From Ferrimicrobium sp. (GTDB taxonomy: Bacteria; Actinomycetota; Acidimicrobiia; Acidimicrobiales; Acidimicrobiaceae), in assembly GCA_022690815.1 (NCBI GenBank), contig JALCZJ010000016.1:1-53341 (forward strand): DNA of 53,341 bases. Direction: 5' to 3'. The position numbers and the translations under genes were made by a program. The notes beneath the pieces are model-generated. The model was not told the origin of the DNA, made no database searches, and worked only from the letters and a program-made list of their open reading frames with translations. Below are positions 18,960 through 30,203 of the stretch, piece by piece. Position 1 is the stretch's first letter. Every line of letters begins with the position of its first letter.

Positions 18960-20085
18960 CCGACATCCTCACGCCCTCGATCTCGTTGCACTGCTCAAAT
19001 GCCAGTACAACCCGCGACCGATCAACCAATAGAAACATCACCGCTCCAGCAATGACCCAGCTGTCAATTTAAACCGAAGTAACCTAGAGCAACGCACCTC
19101 ATTTGACTCCGACGAAGTCCCCGCCAACCGCTACCGACCATGAAAGCCATCAATGGAGTTCCTCATCAAATGCGACGTACAACTCTGCTTAGCCATGCGG
19201 CGCCATGCCAAAGGTTGGCCCATGTTCTCTCAGCCGCTGAGCCAAGACACGCCAGCGAGGGCTGTAATGGTGTTCATGTGTTCATGAATCCAAGGGAGTG
19301 GTCGTGGCGATGGGCGCTAATGGGCCGTGGCGATCTTGTCGCCTTTCGTGGGTCTTTGGAGCCTCCAGATCTTGGAGCATCCAAGTGTGTCTTTACCCCA
19401 GACAACGAGAACCGTCGCCTCCACCTATCTCCTGTTTGCGTTAGATAGAGAGCGTGTTGTCACAATCGCGTTGGTCCTTGTCCCTACATCTACCGACCAC
19501 GTGGTCATCCAAGGTAATCGTGCTCAGCCAGAGCCTGGCCCTGTCAGGCGATGTGCGAGGGATACGGGCTCATAGGTTTTCTGACCCCAGTCCTAGAGAG
19601 CGTCACCTCAGAGAAGATGCGACGCCCACTGACCTTCGATAACGGCTCCTCTGTTGTGGGTGCTCTTCCTCATCTCTGATCACCGAGCATCTCCCTAAAG
19701 TAGACACCAACTGGGATCGCCAGTCGTGCCGGTTGACAACTCCACGCTAAAGGAAATTCTGCCAAGGGAGACTACGGTGCAAACCAGTTTTCCCACCGAG
19801 CTCATAGCCAACCCGTCTTCAAAAACGTTCCCACAATCACGTCGGAATCTCCGATGACACGTTGCCCGAACAATGAGAGCAACCATTCGCGTGCTGAACT
19901 CCTACTCAACAAGCACACATTATCACTTGAGTCACCACTCAAAACGAAACTCGATACCAGAAGTATTGGCTCAGAACTTGACCTCGCGCCTTGTTCTGTG
20001 TCAAAAACATCTACTTAATTAGGTGTATGGGCAATCAGCTAACTCTCTGTTTGCCCCCGTTCTTTCCATGGAGATGGACCAACGG
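18960..20085. other. Long stretch without recognisable genes
   Basis: About 1.1 kb of sequence with only short, unconvincing frames. It precedes the broken permease and peptidase genes and may be the debris of further genes. No repeat ends or RNA gene found. Confidence 0.4.
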
Positions 20086-21508
20086 TCACTCGTCCGCAAC
20101 CACACTTCCAACACGCTTAGCAAGATCTGGCATCTGCTTCACCCTGATCACAGCGTATATGGCGGCGAGTACCAAGAACACAAGGACCATGTAGGGAAAG
20201 ATATTGAAGGGATAAGGTTGTCCCGGCTTGACCAGCCCCCAAAGCGGCAGCACTAAGGCCAATATCCCCAGGATCGGAATAACGAGATGCCTGAAGGGCT
20301 TGCATTGCTCGCGCTTGAACCGCAAGAAGTAGACAGGAAGTGCGCAATTGAGCGCCAGGTAGATCAGTATGACCGGTATGGTTCCAAGAGTTGCAATATC
20401 GCCTGCAATGTCCAACGGGTTGCCGCGGCTCGCCCAGATCGGCGTGATTGCCCCTGCCACTATCGAGTAAAGCGCCAGCGACCCAACCAGGGTAGCGTGG
20501 CGCTTGTTGAGCGTCGCTAGCGGCGCAGGCAACGGGCCCTCTCGGCCAGCACTGAGAATAATGCGCATTTGAGCGGTAGTGGCGCCGAGAAGGGAAGAGA
20601 ACGTGCTTACCAAGCCTGCGAGGTAGACGAGAATAGCAACGGGGCCAAGAGCCGACACCGCAGCCGTAATGAAGGGGGCATTGAGCCCACCGATCTTCTC
20701 ATAGTTGTTGTGGAAGGCTATGGACGTGGTGAGAGCCATCAACACGTAGAGGACCGCCGCGATGATCGTCGCAGAATCGATGGATCTCGGAACATTCTTC
20801 CTGGCATTCTTGGTCACTTCTACCATCGCGCCGGGATTGCCAACTCCGATAAATAGAAGCATTGCCAATGGGAACCCCAAACCGAGGCCCGCAATCCCAC
20901 GGTGAATGTTCAACGGGCTGAGGCTAGCAAAGGTCAGATGATTCAGGTAGGTTGGGATGATAGCTATCATGCTGACCAGGATTAACAACACCCCGAACGC
21001 GAAGGAAAACGTGGCCCAACGAGCGCTGATCTTGACACCACGATAGACCAAAAAGTTAACGAAGAGCACAAACACAACAGTGATCGGCTCCTAGGGGATG
21101 CTCACGTGCGCGTACTCTTTGAGTATCTCCGAAGTGAGTCCGCCAACCACAGCCATTACGTAGCCAACAGCTACGATGTACCCTCCGGTCAATGCCCACG
21201 AAGCAACCACCCCGGTAACAGCGCCAAAACTCTTCCCGATGTAGGAGATGTGAGACCCAGAACTCGGTGTCGCCTTGGTAAACTCGGTCACGCTGTTGAG
21301 CTTGAGAAGAATCGCAGCGGCAGCCACAATGATGGCCCAAGGGCTCGCTATCCCTGCCGCAAGAGCAATGCCAGCAAAGGAGAAGTAGAAGCTCATCGCA
21401 GGCGCGGTATCAGCCAAGGAGACACCGAGAATATCAGTCGTTGAAAGTGAGTTCCTCCTCAGTCTGTTCGAGTGGATCTCTGGCGTCTCGCTCAGTCACC
21501 TCAGCCAT
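20086..21508 (-). pseudogene. APC-family amino acid permease, broken by stop and frameshift
   Basis: An amino acid/polyamine permease of about 470 residues when reconstructed. It starts at ATG 21508 with GGGGAG upstream (MAEVTE...). A one-base shift before about 21430 moves the frame to RRNSLSTTDILGVSLADTAPAMSFYF, the typical APC first helix. An in-frame TAG at 21091-21093 then interrupts TM segments: upstream ends in EYAHVSIP and the same frame continues EPITVVFVLFVNFLVYRG to the natural stop at 20086. The downstream segment still looks fully conserved, so the lesions are recent, or are sequencing errors. Confidence 0.8.
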
Positions 21509-21566
21509 AACTCCCCTTCCCTATAGCCACTAAGTGCTTAGATATGTCCTAAAACCAATAAGAGCT

Positions 21567-22072
21567 TCATCCCACCGCCTGGAGCGCCAATGGGTACAAC
21601 AAAAACTGAGGCGTTTCAGTGCTAATCGCCTGGAGAGCTAGGTTTGCGGTGGCAATTTCACCCTTCAAGTCATCGGCGCCACGACCGTAGAGTCGGTCCC
21701 CAACCCTGCCTGGCTCGAACGGCTCTCGCTCTTGTGCTGGACCCTCTGCAGGAACCACATCGATATGGCCGTTAATAAGTAGGCTTGGGAACTCGTCATT
21801 CACAATTCCAGCTAAAAGGTTGGAACGTCCAACGTAGCTGCCCTGAGGGACTCCAGCAAGGTCGTCATCAGCAATGCTAGGGTCAATCGGTAGCCTCTGA
21901 ACTTTCATGCCGATGTCGCTCAGCCGCTCGCCAAGGATCTTCAGCGAGTCGTCCTCGTTGCCGACAGTAGAGTCCTTGCTGACAATTCTGACAGGAACTC
22001 GAACTCTGCCTCGGCATGAACTTCAACGGCAGCTTCAAGTCGGTCAACAAGCAGTTGTGGCAGATACCGCAT
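21567..22072 (-). pseudogene. M20-family peptidase remnant
   Basis: N-terminal half of an ArgE/DapE/CPG2-type metallopeptidase. From ATG 22072 the frame reads MRYLPQLLVDRLEAAVE, then a frameshift near 21985 leads to VSKDSTVGNEDDSLKILGERL. Catalytic-domain motifs LLINGHIDVVP (metal His and catalytic Asp) and LYGRGADDLKGEIA (bridging Asp) are intact. The reading frame then ends in PLALQAVG at 21567, without the dimerisation domain and the rest of the metal site, so more than half of a normal 400-residue protein is missing. It lies directly upstream of the broken permease, and the pair was probably a peptide or amino-acid-derivative uptake and cleavage unit. Confidence 0.78.
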
Positions 22073-22714
22073 CGAAAACCCCCAACGTTTGAACGATAGG
22101 ACCAACAATACATTGAATATTGAATGATGCAACCCATCCAACAATTGGCTAATAATTCAATGAAATCCTTTGTCGCATCGGTGCCCGCCCAGCTCTCTTC
22201 AGTTGGTAGTACGAAGAACTCGGCTGGCGTGCGAACCGTTCTGATTGGTTGCCCGACAGGTACCACCTCCATCAGAGCGCTATCCACCAGGGCAGAGGCA
22301 TCGAGTTACGTGTGCCGCGTTGGGCCGTGATGGCCCCCACGACGCTTCGCTGATTCAACCCAACACCTCGCGAGACGCTGAGATTCAATCTCCTCAGATG
22401 TCCTTCGGACTTGGCACTCCGATGATCGTGTGGTGCTGGCGTACCTTCCAAAGCTGGAGCTCACTGCACGTCCAGACAGCCCAACGCTGTGCCCTTAAAC
22501 CGCAAGTAGTCGCCGAGAGCCTCGGCTACGTGAGGGCAGAACTCAAACCATCAGCCCCAGCTCGATCATGTTAGTGCTTGCCGTGGTTGGGCGAACTTCG
22601 AGCGAGCGGTGAGATGAGTTCCTTGTTGGTAATCGACAGCGTGACGAGGCAACCAGCTAACCCGATCTCGATGGGCGAATCTATGGCAAAGGAGTTTTTG
22701 GAAAAATCTACACG
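22073..22714. other. Intergenic stretch, debris upstream of broken peptidase
   Basis: About 640 bases with no intact gene. A minus frame around 22150-22287 gives PVGQPIRTVRTPAEFFVLPTE-like sequence that could be a gene fragment, but I cannot assign it. Confidence 0.35.
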
Positions 22715-22750
22715 AGACATCTCTCGAGAGTGTACTATCGAGAGATGTCT
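22715..22750. promoter_or_regulatory. 13-bp perfect inverted repeat over a start codon
   Basis: AGACATCTCTCGA (22715-22727) and TCGAGAGATGTCT (22738-22750) are perfect inverted copies around a 10-base spacer. The right arm contains the ATG (22745) of the regulator gene. A TACTAT sequence at 22733-22738, six bases before the ATG, could be a -10 element of a leaderless transcript. This is a likely operator for autoregulation. Confidence 0.6.
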
Positions 22751-23374
22751 AGTGATAAGAAGACGGTTAATTCCGAGACCAAGCGACTGACTGAACCCCA
22801 AGCAATGAGGGCGCTTACTCACCCTGTCAGGATTGCCCTCCTCGAGGTGCTTGCTCTGCACGAGTCCCTGACGGCCACCCAGGCGGGTGAGTTGATCCAG
22901 GAGAGTCCTACAACGTGTTCCTTTCACCTTAGGCAACTTGCCAAATATGGCTATGTCGAGGAGGCTGCCCATGGGAAGGGGCGCAAGCGACCTTGGAAGC
23001 TCGTGAACATAGGTTTCACAATCGAGGAAGAGGAACTCGATGGCGAGGGACGTATCGCCGCAGACAGCCTCATGCAGGTCTATTTTCGCAGAGCACTGGA
23101 ACGGTTCGAACGATGGCAACGCACGCACGGATCCTACCCCAAGGAGTGGGAGCAAGTGGGTGCCGTAGATCAAAATTTTCTGTTCGTGACAACAACAGAG
23201 CTCGACGAGATCAATACCAAAGTCCGCGAGATACTTGGGACTTACCGAAACCGTCTGATCGATCCAAGCCTAAGGCCCGATGATGCTCACCTCGTTGAGG
23301 TTCTCTACCTTGCGTATCCCGTCGACCTCGATAGGGCCTTTGCAGCCACGAGCGACGAAGCAAAGGAGCGATGA
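22745..23374 (+). CDS. ArsR-like winged-helix transcriptional regulator
   Basis: DNA-binding regulator of about 209 residues. The N-terminal ArsR-type winged helix spans AMRALTHPVRIALLEVLALHESLTATQAGELIQESPTTCSFHLRQLAKYGYVEEA (roughly residues 17-75). A C-terminal acidic helical region of unknown ligand follows, with no cysteine metal site seen. The frame begins at 22730 but ATG 22745 lies inside a perfect inverted repeat and fits the family start better. The stop overlaps the MFS start (ATGA), so the pair is co-expressed; the regulator probably controls export by the transporter. Confidence 0.85.
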   Translation: MSSDKKTVNSETKRLTEPQAMRALTHPVRIALLEVLALHESLTATQAGELIQESPTTCSFHLRQLAKYGYVEEAAHGKGRKRPWKLVNIGFTIEEEELDGEGRIAADSLMQVYFRRALERFERWQRTHGSYPKEWEQVGAVDQNFLFVTTTELDEINTKVREILGTYRNRLIDPSLRPDDAHLVEVLYLAYPVDLDRAFAATSDEAKER

Positions 23375-24579
23375 TGCACTCACGCAACGCCATTTCCTAC
23401 ATCCTTGGGACCTTGTTGACGGGCTTTGGTGACAAGGTCCTCTTTATCGCAGCCGGCATTTGGGTTCGTGAACTCACTGGTTCCAACGCCGCCGGCGGGC
23501 TCACGTACTTCTTCTACGTTGCTCCTACCATACTTGTAGGACCCCTGGCCGGTCTCATCGTCGATCGCTTTCCTCGGCGTCGGGTATTGATCACCGCAAA
23601 CGCACTCAGTGCGCTTTGCCTGCTCGGGTTGATTGGAGTCCGCGGAGCCACAGATATCTGGCGCATCTATCTCGTCATGGTCCTCTACGGAGCGCTAGCG
23701 GCCATCAGCAGCGCCGCTGACGTCGGTCTACGCACGACGGTCTTTGACCAAGAACAGTTTGGTTCTGTCAATGGTCTGTTGTCAACGGTATCGGAGGGAC
23801 TCCGCCTGATCGTGCCTCTCATTGGGGCCGGATTGTTTGTAGTCGCTGGCGCAATGGCGGTTATCGGGGTCGATTTCGGAGCCTACGTGCTGGCGATCGG
23901 GCTGCTGCTACTCGTTCGGGTGCAGGAACAACACGAAAGGACAGCACCGCAGCACTGGCGAGCGGAGGCCCTTGCAGGCGTTCGCCATATCCTGGCCACA
24001 CCAGTTCTTCGTCGGCTAGCCTGGGCTGTGACGGTGTTGCTGTGCACGGTCGGCTTCTTCCAAACCGCAATGTTCGCCGTCGCGACGACCGGTCTTGGGC
24101 GTTCGGCGGCCTTTGTGGGCGTATTTGTCACCTTCCAAGGGGTTGGGGCGATCGTCGGCGGTGTCACATCGGCCCCATGGATGCGCAAGATCGGCGAATT
24201 CAAGACAATGGCACTCGGGATGGTGACCATCGCGATTGGATCGGTCGTCGTTTTGGCAGGAGCTCGACTTCACTCGCTGACCGCCTTAGCGATCGTCTGC
24301 GCCGGCATCATAGCGCTTGGAGTTGGTTTGACGTGGCTTCTGGTTGGGGCCAATACCGCCATCCAACGCGCTACTCCGCATCGGCTTATGGGGAGGGTTG
24401 ACGCCGCCTTCAATGTCATCTTCAGTGGAGTCCAAAGCATCTCGATCGCTCTCGGCGCTGGGCTGGTCGCACTTGTCGGTTTTAGACTCCCTCTCGTGCT
24501 CATCGCGCTCAGTGCCTTGATTGGCACAGCGATGCTTGGCTACCGCACACCAACAATGGAGCCAGAGAGCACTAAGTGA
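23371..24579 (+). CDS. MFS transporter, putative efflux pump
   Basis: Twelve-TM MFS permease of 402 residues, similar in style to the MFS_3/enterobactin-exporter-like or macrolide-efflux proteins. Segments include GDKVLFIAAGIWVRELTGSNAAGG (TM1), VDRFPRRRVLITANALSALCLLG (loop 2-3 signature) and TGLGRSAAFVGVFVTFQGVGAIVGG in the second half. It overlaps the upstream regulator by four bases. Export of a toxic compound sensed by that regulator is the simplest reading; the substrate is not known. Confidence 0.87.
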   Translation: MMHSRNAISYILGTLLTGFGDKVLFIAAGIWVRELTGSNAAGGLTYFFYVAPTILVGPLAGLIVDRFPRRRVLITANALSALCLLGLIGVRGATDIWRIYLVMVLYGALAAISSAADVGLRTTVFDQEQFGSVNGLLSTVSEGLRLIVPLIGAGLFVVAGAMAVIGVDFGAYVLAIGLLLLVRVQEQHERTAPQHWRAEALAGVRHILATPVLRRLAWAVTVLLCTVGFFQTAMFAVATTGLGRSAAFVGVFVTFQGVGAIVGGVTSAPWMRKIGEFKTMALGMVTIAIGSVVVLAGARLHSLTALAIVCAGIIALGVGLTWLLVGANTAIQRATPHRLMGRVDAAFNVIFSGVQSISIALGAGLVALVGFRLPLVLIALSALIGTAMLGYRTPTMEPESTK

Positions 24580-24854
24580 GGTACCGACAGTCTTTGACCT
24601 TACAACAAGTGGGTAGCCAGACTCGCATCCAAGGCTGGCGGTCGGTCTCAGGCAGGGCCTCGCAACTTTTACGTTGTTGGGAGGCAACCAGGTTGCCGGG
24701 AAAGACAGCCGACATGCATTCTTGAGACTTTGGATTCAAGTGGAGAATCCGACCAGGTGTAGCTTCGTGCCAGGATGTGAGCTAGCGCGAAGTGCAGGGG
24801 GCGTTGCCAGAAGGGTGTCAGTTACAACGTAAAGCTGAGCTAAAAACAAATGCT

Positions 24855-24920
24855 GTGTATGAAATACTGCAAAACCATGACCAGAACCAGTTCCAGAACC
24901 AGTTAGGGTGCGGTGGATTA
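24855..24920. repeat. Dispersed repeat, copy 1
   Basis: The segment begins GTGTATGAA, continues to an AACC and then a tandem CCAGAACCAGTT CCAGAACCAGTT, and ends in AGGGTGCGGTGGAT. A diverged copy lies at 37801-37855. It is the only structure I recognise in the 24580-25222 gap between the MFS gene and cbbX. A tRNA-like T-arm at 25009-25021 is discussed under rejected items. Confidence 0.5.
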
Positions 24921-25222
24921 TCGGATGGACCAAGCTCGTGAGACTACTACAACTATGTCCACAACAAAGCAGGGAGTGCTGCCCCAAGCTGTTGGGAGAT
25001 GACATGAGGGATTCGAACCCGGCTTGGTCGGCATTCGTGTGGATGCCCATACCCCTACAGAACTCAGTTGATCTACTCTCTGTCGTACACCCTGCACCCT
25101 CGACAGACGTAGCGATCAATGGACCGTCAGTCCGCTAACCAGTCGCTGTAGGATCGGACGTCGGCGCTGTGTCATGAACAAAGAGCACGATATCTGGTTG
25201 GTGATCGCATCTGGCCATACGA

Positions 25223-26122
25223 TCAAGAATCGAGCGGCGGCTCCTCTAGGCGATCGGCATCAAAGACGCGGCTGACAGCGATATCCTCCGGCTCAATCGT
25301 CATCAGATCGAGTTTGGTTATCGACGAGCCACGCCGTTCAAAGAGGCGATTCGCCTGACGTAGGCGCGCCCGGTCCAAGGCGTTACGGACACTTCTAGCG
25401 TTCGCGAAGTTCGGCTGGATCATGCGCAGCTCGAGATAGCGACGAAATACCTGCTCCGCCTCGTCCGAGAACCGATAGTGTTGTGCCGCAAGCATGAGCT
25501 TGGCGATGGCGAGGAGCTCATCTTGTGAATAGTCCGGGAAATCCACGTGGTGGGCGATCCTCGAGGACATACCAGGGTTAGACCGAAAGAAGGTGTCCAT
25601 CCGATCCTTATAGCCGGCCAAGATCACTACCAGATCTTCACGCTGATTCTCCATGACCTGGAGCAGGATCTCAATCGATTCTGCACCATAGTCACGCTCG
25701 TTCTCCGGCTTAAAGAGGTAATATGCCTCATCAATGAAGAGCACCCCACCCATCGCCCGCTTAAGAACCTCTTTAGTCTTCGGTGCGGTATGCCCGATAT
25801 ATTGACCCACAAGGTCATCCCTGGTCACCGCCACCACATGGCCTTGTCGGACATAACCCAGCCGCGCCAAAAGTTCGGCCATTCGAAGCGCGACAGTCGT
25901 CTTACCAGTGCCGGGGTTACCAGTGAAGCTCATATGGAGACTCGGGTGACCACCTACTAGGTCGAGCGCTGCCCGGGCCCGATCTACAAGCAGCAACGCC
26001 GCGATCTCGCGGATGCGAGTCTTGACTGGTCGCAACCCGACGAGCTCTTGGTCGAGCTCATCAAGCGTCTCCTGCATTTTGGCCGCGACAAAGAGTCCCT
26101 GAAGATCCACCTCTTCACTCAC
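25223..26122 (-). CDS. cbbX: RuBisCO activase CbbX (red type)
   Basis: AAA+ ATPase of 299 residues that removes inhibitory sugar phosphates from red-type RuBisCO by pulling on the CbbL C-terminus. Walker A is [11 protein letters not shown] (about 67-76), Walker [13 protein letters not shown] (about 125-136), followed by the sensor/arginine-finger region [17 protein letters not shown]. Length and motifs match proteobacterial and red-algal CbbX. It is the third gene of cbbLSX and starts 54 bases after cbbS. RuBP-dependent activation is known for the family. Confidence 0.95.
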   Translation of the reverse strand: MSEEVDLQGLFVAAKMQETLDELDQELVGLRPVKTRIREIAALLLVDRARAALDLVGGHPSLHMSFTGNPGTGKTTVALRMAELLARLGYVRQGHVVAVTRDDLVGQYIGHTAPKTKEVLKRAMGGVLFIDEAYYLFKPENERDYGAESIEILLQVMENQREDLVVILAGYKDRMDTFFRSNPGMSSRIAHHVDFPDYSQDELLAIAKLMLAAQHYRFSDEAEQVFRRYLELRMIQPNFANARSVRNALDRARLRQANRLFERRGSSITKLDLMTIEPEDIAVSRVFDADRLEEPPLDS

Positions 26123-26176
26123 GTTTCGTCCTCCTCAAGCGCAGCAATGAGCCAGTAGTGATCGAACGTAGACACC

Positions 26177-26593
26177 TCAATAGCGCTCCCCCGGTGGCTG
26201 TGTGGCCGCGTAGCTAGACGTAGAGTACACAATGTGGCGCCCCTCTAGCTCTTGACGCTCGGTCGCAAAGCCAGGCTCGTCATCGGGCCGGTTCACCAGA
26301 AACGACATCCGGGGTGCCTCCCAGCCTCGGGTGGAGTCAAACGCCGTGACTCGAATGTAGCGTTTTGGGTACGCACGTCGACATTCGTTGATTTCATAGA
26401 GGATCGCCGCATGGTCGTGGAGGTCGAACATCGGCAGACCCCACATATCCCAATACGTGTTCCGAGGGTGTGGGTCGTCGGTGAACTCCACGCCGATCGC
26501 CCAATCATGGGCAAGTGCCCAGCGGATCTGGGCCACAATCTGCTCGTCAGTCAATGGAGGTAGAAATGAAAACTGGCCTTGGGTAAGGTGCAT
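26177..26593 (-). CDS. cbbS: RuBisCO small subunit (form I, red type)
   Basis: Small subunit of 138 residues. The N-terminal TQGQFSFLPPLTDEQIVAQI and the core NTYWDMWGLPMFDL and CRRAYPKRYIRVTAFDSTRG are characteristic of form IC/ID. The C-terminal extension after about residue 115 is the beta-hairpin that fills the central channel in red-type enzymes, which need no RbcX-like chaperone. An AAAGGAC sequence precedes the ATG. It lies 48 bases downstream of cbbL. Confidence 0.95.
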   Translation of the reverse strand: MHLTQGQFSFLPPLTDEQIVAQIRWALAHDWAIGVEFTDDPHPRNTYWDMWGLPMFDLHDHAAILYEINECRRAYPKRYIRVTAFDSTRGWEAPRMSFLVNRPDDEPGFATERQELEGRHIVYSTSSYAATQPPGERY

Positions 26594-26619
26594 TGTCGTA
26601 TTGTCCTTTCACTTTTCAC

Positions 26620-28093
<1,474 letters not shown>

Positions 28094-28186
28094 TCACTCC
28101 TTTTGCCCTGCCTGTGGGCACAAGGTAACGATAGCCAGCTTGTTCTTTCAATACATCATTTAATACCTATGAATTTACCTCTGATT

Positions 28187-28204
28187 GTTAACTATAATAT
28201 TAAC
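28187..28204 (+). promoter_or_regulatory. cbbR -10 element inside a LysR-type palindrome
   Basis: GTTAA-N8-TTAAC forms an inverted repeat at 28187-28204. Its centre contains a perfect TATAAT (28193-28198), and the cbbR ATG (28206) begins seven bases after it. This is the geometry of a leaderless transcript, with the operator over the promoter. LysR regulators bind T-N11-A-type palindromes between their own gene and the divergent target, here cbbLSX. Confidence 0.65.
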
Positions 28205-28205
28205 T

Positions 28206-29111
28206 ATGACCACAACTCAACTCAAAACCCTGCTAGCAGTAGCCGAGACTGGCTCCATCGTCGCGGCAAGTCGACGACTCTTCGTGACGTCGGCGGCTGT
28301 CTCATCGGCGATGGCTGCCCTGGCTCGCGAGGTCGGCGTCGATCTCACGCAGCGAGCTGGACGAGGTCTTGTCCTTACCCCTCCTGGAGAGGTGCTGGCT
28401 GGGTATGCCTCGACCCTGTTGGGGTCCATGGACGAAGCACTGCTTCGAGCCAGGGAGGCGTGCAACTCCGACGCCTTCGTCCTTCGCATCGGTGCGGTCG
28501 CGACCGTCGGCGAAGAACTCCTTCCTCGTTGGCTCCAGGGTTATCTTGCACTTCGTCCAACCGCCACGGTGAGTCTTGAGGTCGCGAACAAGACGACACT
28601 CGTCGAACTTCTTGACCAGCATCGCGTCGACCTAGTAATCTCTGGGCGACCTAGGAACAACGACCCTGTGAGGGTAATCGCCACCAGAGGGCACGAACTC
28701 GCCCTGATCGCCAACGAGCGACAGGCCTACCAATGGTTCGGCCCCGCTCAGACACCCACCCCAGAACAGGTGGGAGCTTTGACTTGGCTGGTGCGAGAGC
28801 CTGGATCTGGAACCCGAGCTTCTGCAGAGGAGCTCATCGGTGAACTCCAGATTACGCCACCTACGTTGACGGTTGGCTCTAATCTAGCCATCAAGCGCCT
28901 TGTGGAACTTGGGCTCGGCATCGCGGTCATCTCTACTGAGTCGGTAGCCCAAGAGCTCGGGGCTGGCGAGCTGATCTCCTTGCGGGTACCACCGCTACCC
29001 CAAGAAAGAACCTGGTGCCTTGGTGTCCGAAGCGAAGAGTCACCCACCAGTGCGATCCTCGATTTCGTCAACCATCTAGATGCCTCGGGTGAGGTCAAGT
29101 TCACCCCCTAG
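28206..29111 (+). CDS. cbbR: LysR-family regulator of the Calvin cluster
   Basis: CbbR-type activator of 301 residues. The N-terminal winged HTH is TTQLKTLLAVAETGSIVAASRRLFVTSAAVSSAMAALAREVG (residues 2-45), followed by the periplasmic-binding-protein-like LysR substrate domain (about 90-295). The frame can be opened at a TTG at 28185, but ATG 28206 matches the family start and follows a -10 box directly, without a Shine-Dalgarno. It is divergent from cbbL by 115 bases, the classic arrangement. CbbR proteins sense Calvin-cycle metabolites or NADPH; the ligand here is unknown. Confidence 0.9.
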   Translation: MTTTQLKTLLAVAETGSIVAASRRLFVTSAAVSSAMAALAREVGVDLTQRAGRGLVLTPPGEVLAGYASTLLGSMDEALLRAREACNSDAFVLRIGAVATVGEELLPRWLQGYLALRPTATVSLEVANKTTLVELLDQHRVDLVISGRPRNNDPVRVIATRGHELALIANERQAYQWFGPAQTPTPEQVGALTWLVREPGSGTRASAEELIGELQITPPTLTVGSNLAIKRLVELGLGIAVISTESVAQELGAGELISLRVPPLPQERTWCLGVRSEESPTSAILDFVNHLDASGEVKFTP

Positions 29112-29183
29112 CCCAACCCTTTGGGTGAGACACCATCGGAGAGATCAACCTAGGTTAGACAAAAACCCAAACCAGGAGGACCA

Positions 29184-30203
29184 ATGGCCAACCAATCGAC
29201 GAGCTACGTAGAGATGGTCAACACCGCTTATATGATGGTCGCCTACCCGAAGGGGATCCTTGCGGCCGATGAGAGCAGCCCAACACTGACGAAGCGTTTC
29301 GAGGCTCTCGGACTCAGTTCGACTGAGGACTCACGACGCGACTGGCGAGAAACGCTCTTCGATACCCCAGGACTAGCCGAGTTCGTCTCCGGTGTCATCC
29401 TTTACGATGAAACCTTTAATCAAGCTACGTCGACAGAAGAACCCTTTTGCGACTTTCTCAACCGCCGGGGCATGTTATGCGGCATCAAAGTCGACACGGG
29501 TGCAAAGCCGCTTGCTGGTTATGACGGCGAGCTCGTCACCGAGGGGCTTGACAACTTGGGGGCACGCCTGGAGCGCTACCACCAGGGCGGTGCCCGATTT
29601 GCCAAATGGCGCGCCGTCTTTGGCATCAAAGACGCCAAGCCAAGTGCTGCCTGCATCGCCAGTAATGCGCATGCTCTCGCACGGTACGCCAAGCTCTGTC
29701 AGACATTCGGCCTGGTTCCGATCGTTGAGCCAGAGATCCTCATGGAAGGGCAACATGATCTGGCGGTCGCTAAGAAGGTTGCCACAACTGTACTCGTAGC
29801 CGTCTTCGACCAGCTGCGTCTCTTTGAGGTTGCTATGGAGGCCATCGTACTCAAGCCATCGATGGTAACCCCAGGCGTAGCTGGGCCATCAGCTCGACCA
29901 GATGCCATAGCACAGGCCACCATCGATTGTTATCTCGATGCTGTGCCAGCCTCGGTCGCTGGGATCGCCCTGCTCTCAGGGGGCCAGTCAGATCACGATG
30001 CGACCGAGAACCTGGCTGCGATCAATGCGAAAGGATCGCTACCGTGGCCGATTACCTTTTCGTTTGGTCGCGCACTCCAAGATGCCCCGCTGCGGGTGTG
30101 GGCAAGCTCCAAACAGGATCGCCAGCTGACCCAGGCGAGTCTGATGACAAGGGTCCGGGCAGCGGCAAACACCCGCAAACCCCAAGAGCTGATCTCAGTC
30201 TGA
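29184..30203 (+). CDS. Class I fructose-bisphosphate aldolase
   Basis: Schiff-base aldolase of 339 residues, closer to the animal/plant type than to the DhnA type. It reads AYPKGILAADESSPTLTKRF near the N-terminus, RRGMLCGIKVDTG and FAKWRAVF in the middle, and Lys224 in AIVLKPSMVTPG is the Schiff-base residue; IALLSGGQSDHDATENL is the phosphate loop. In the Calvin cycle it condenses triose phosphates to FBP and, with erythrose-4-phosphate, SBP, which are substrates of the phosphatase domain encoded downstream. AGGAGG lies just before the ATG. It is the first of the plus-strand metabolic genes after cbbR (72-base gap). Confidence 0.95.
   Translation: MANQSTSYVEMVNTAYMMVAYPKGILAADESSPTLTKRFEALGLSSTEDSRRDWRETLFDTPGLAEFVSGVILYDETFNQATSTEEPFCDFLNRRGMLCGIKVDTGAKPLAGYDGELVTEGLDNLGARLERYHQGGARFAKWRAVFGIKDAKPSAACIASNAHALARYAKLCQTFGLVPIVEPEILMEGQHDLAVAKKVATTVLVAVFDQLRLFEVAMEAIVLKPSMVTPGVAGPSARPDAIAQATIDCYLDAVPASVAGIALLSGGQSDHDATENLAAINAKGSLPWPITFSFGRALQDAPLRVWASSKQDRQLTQASLMTRVRAAANTRKPQELISV

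Noticed and set aside
24996-25060. A tRNA-like GGGTTCGAATCCC T-arm on the minus strand
   Set aside because: No 5-bp T-stem beyond three pairs, no matching acceptor strand or D-arm and no CCA; treated as coincidence or a very eroded remnant.
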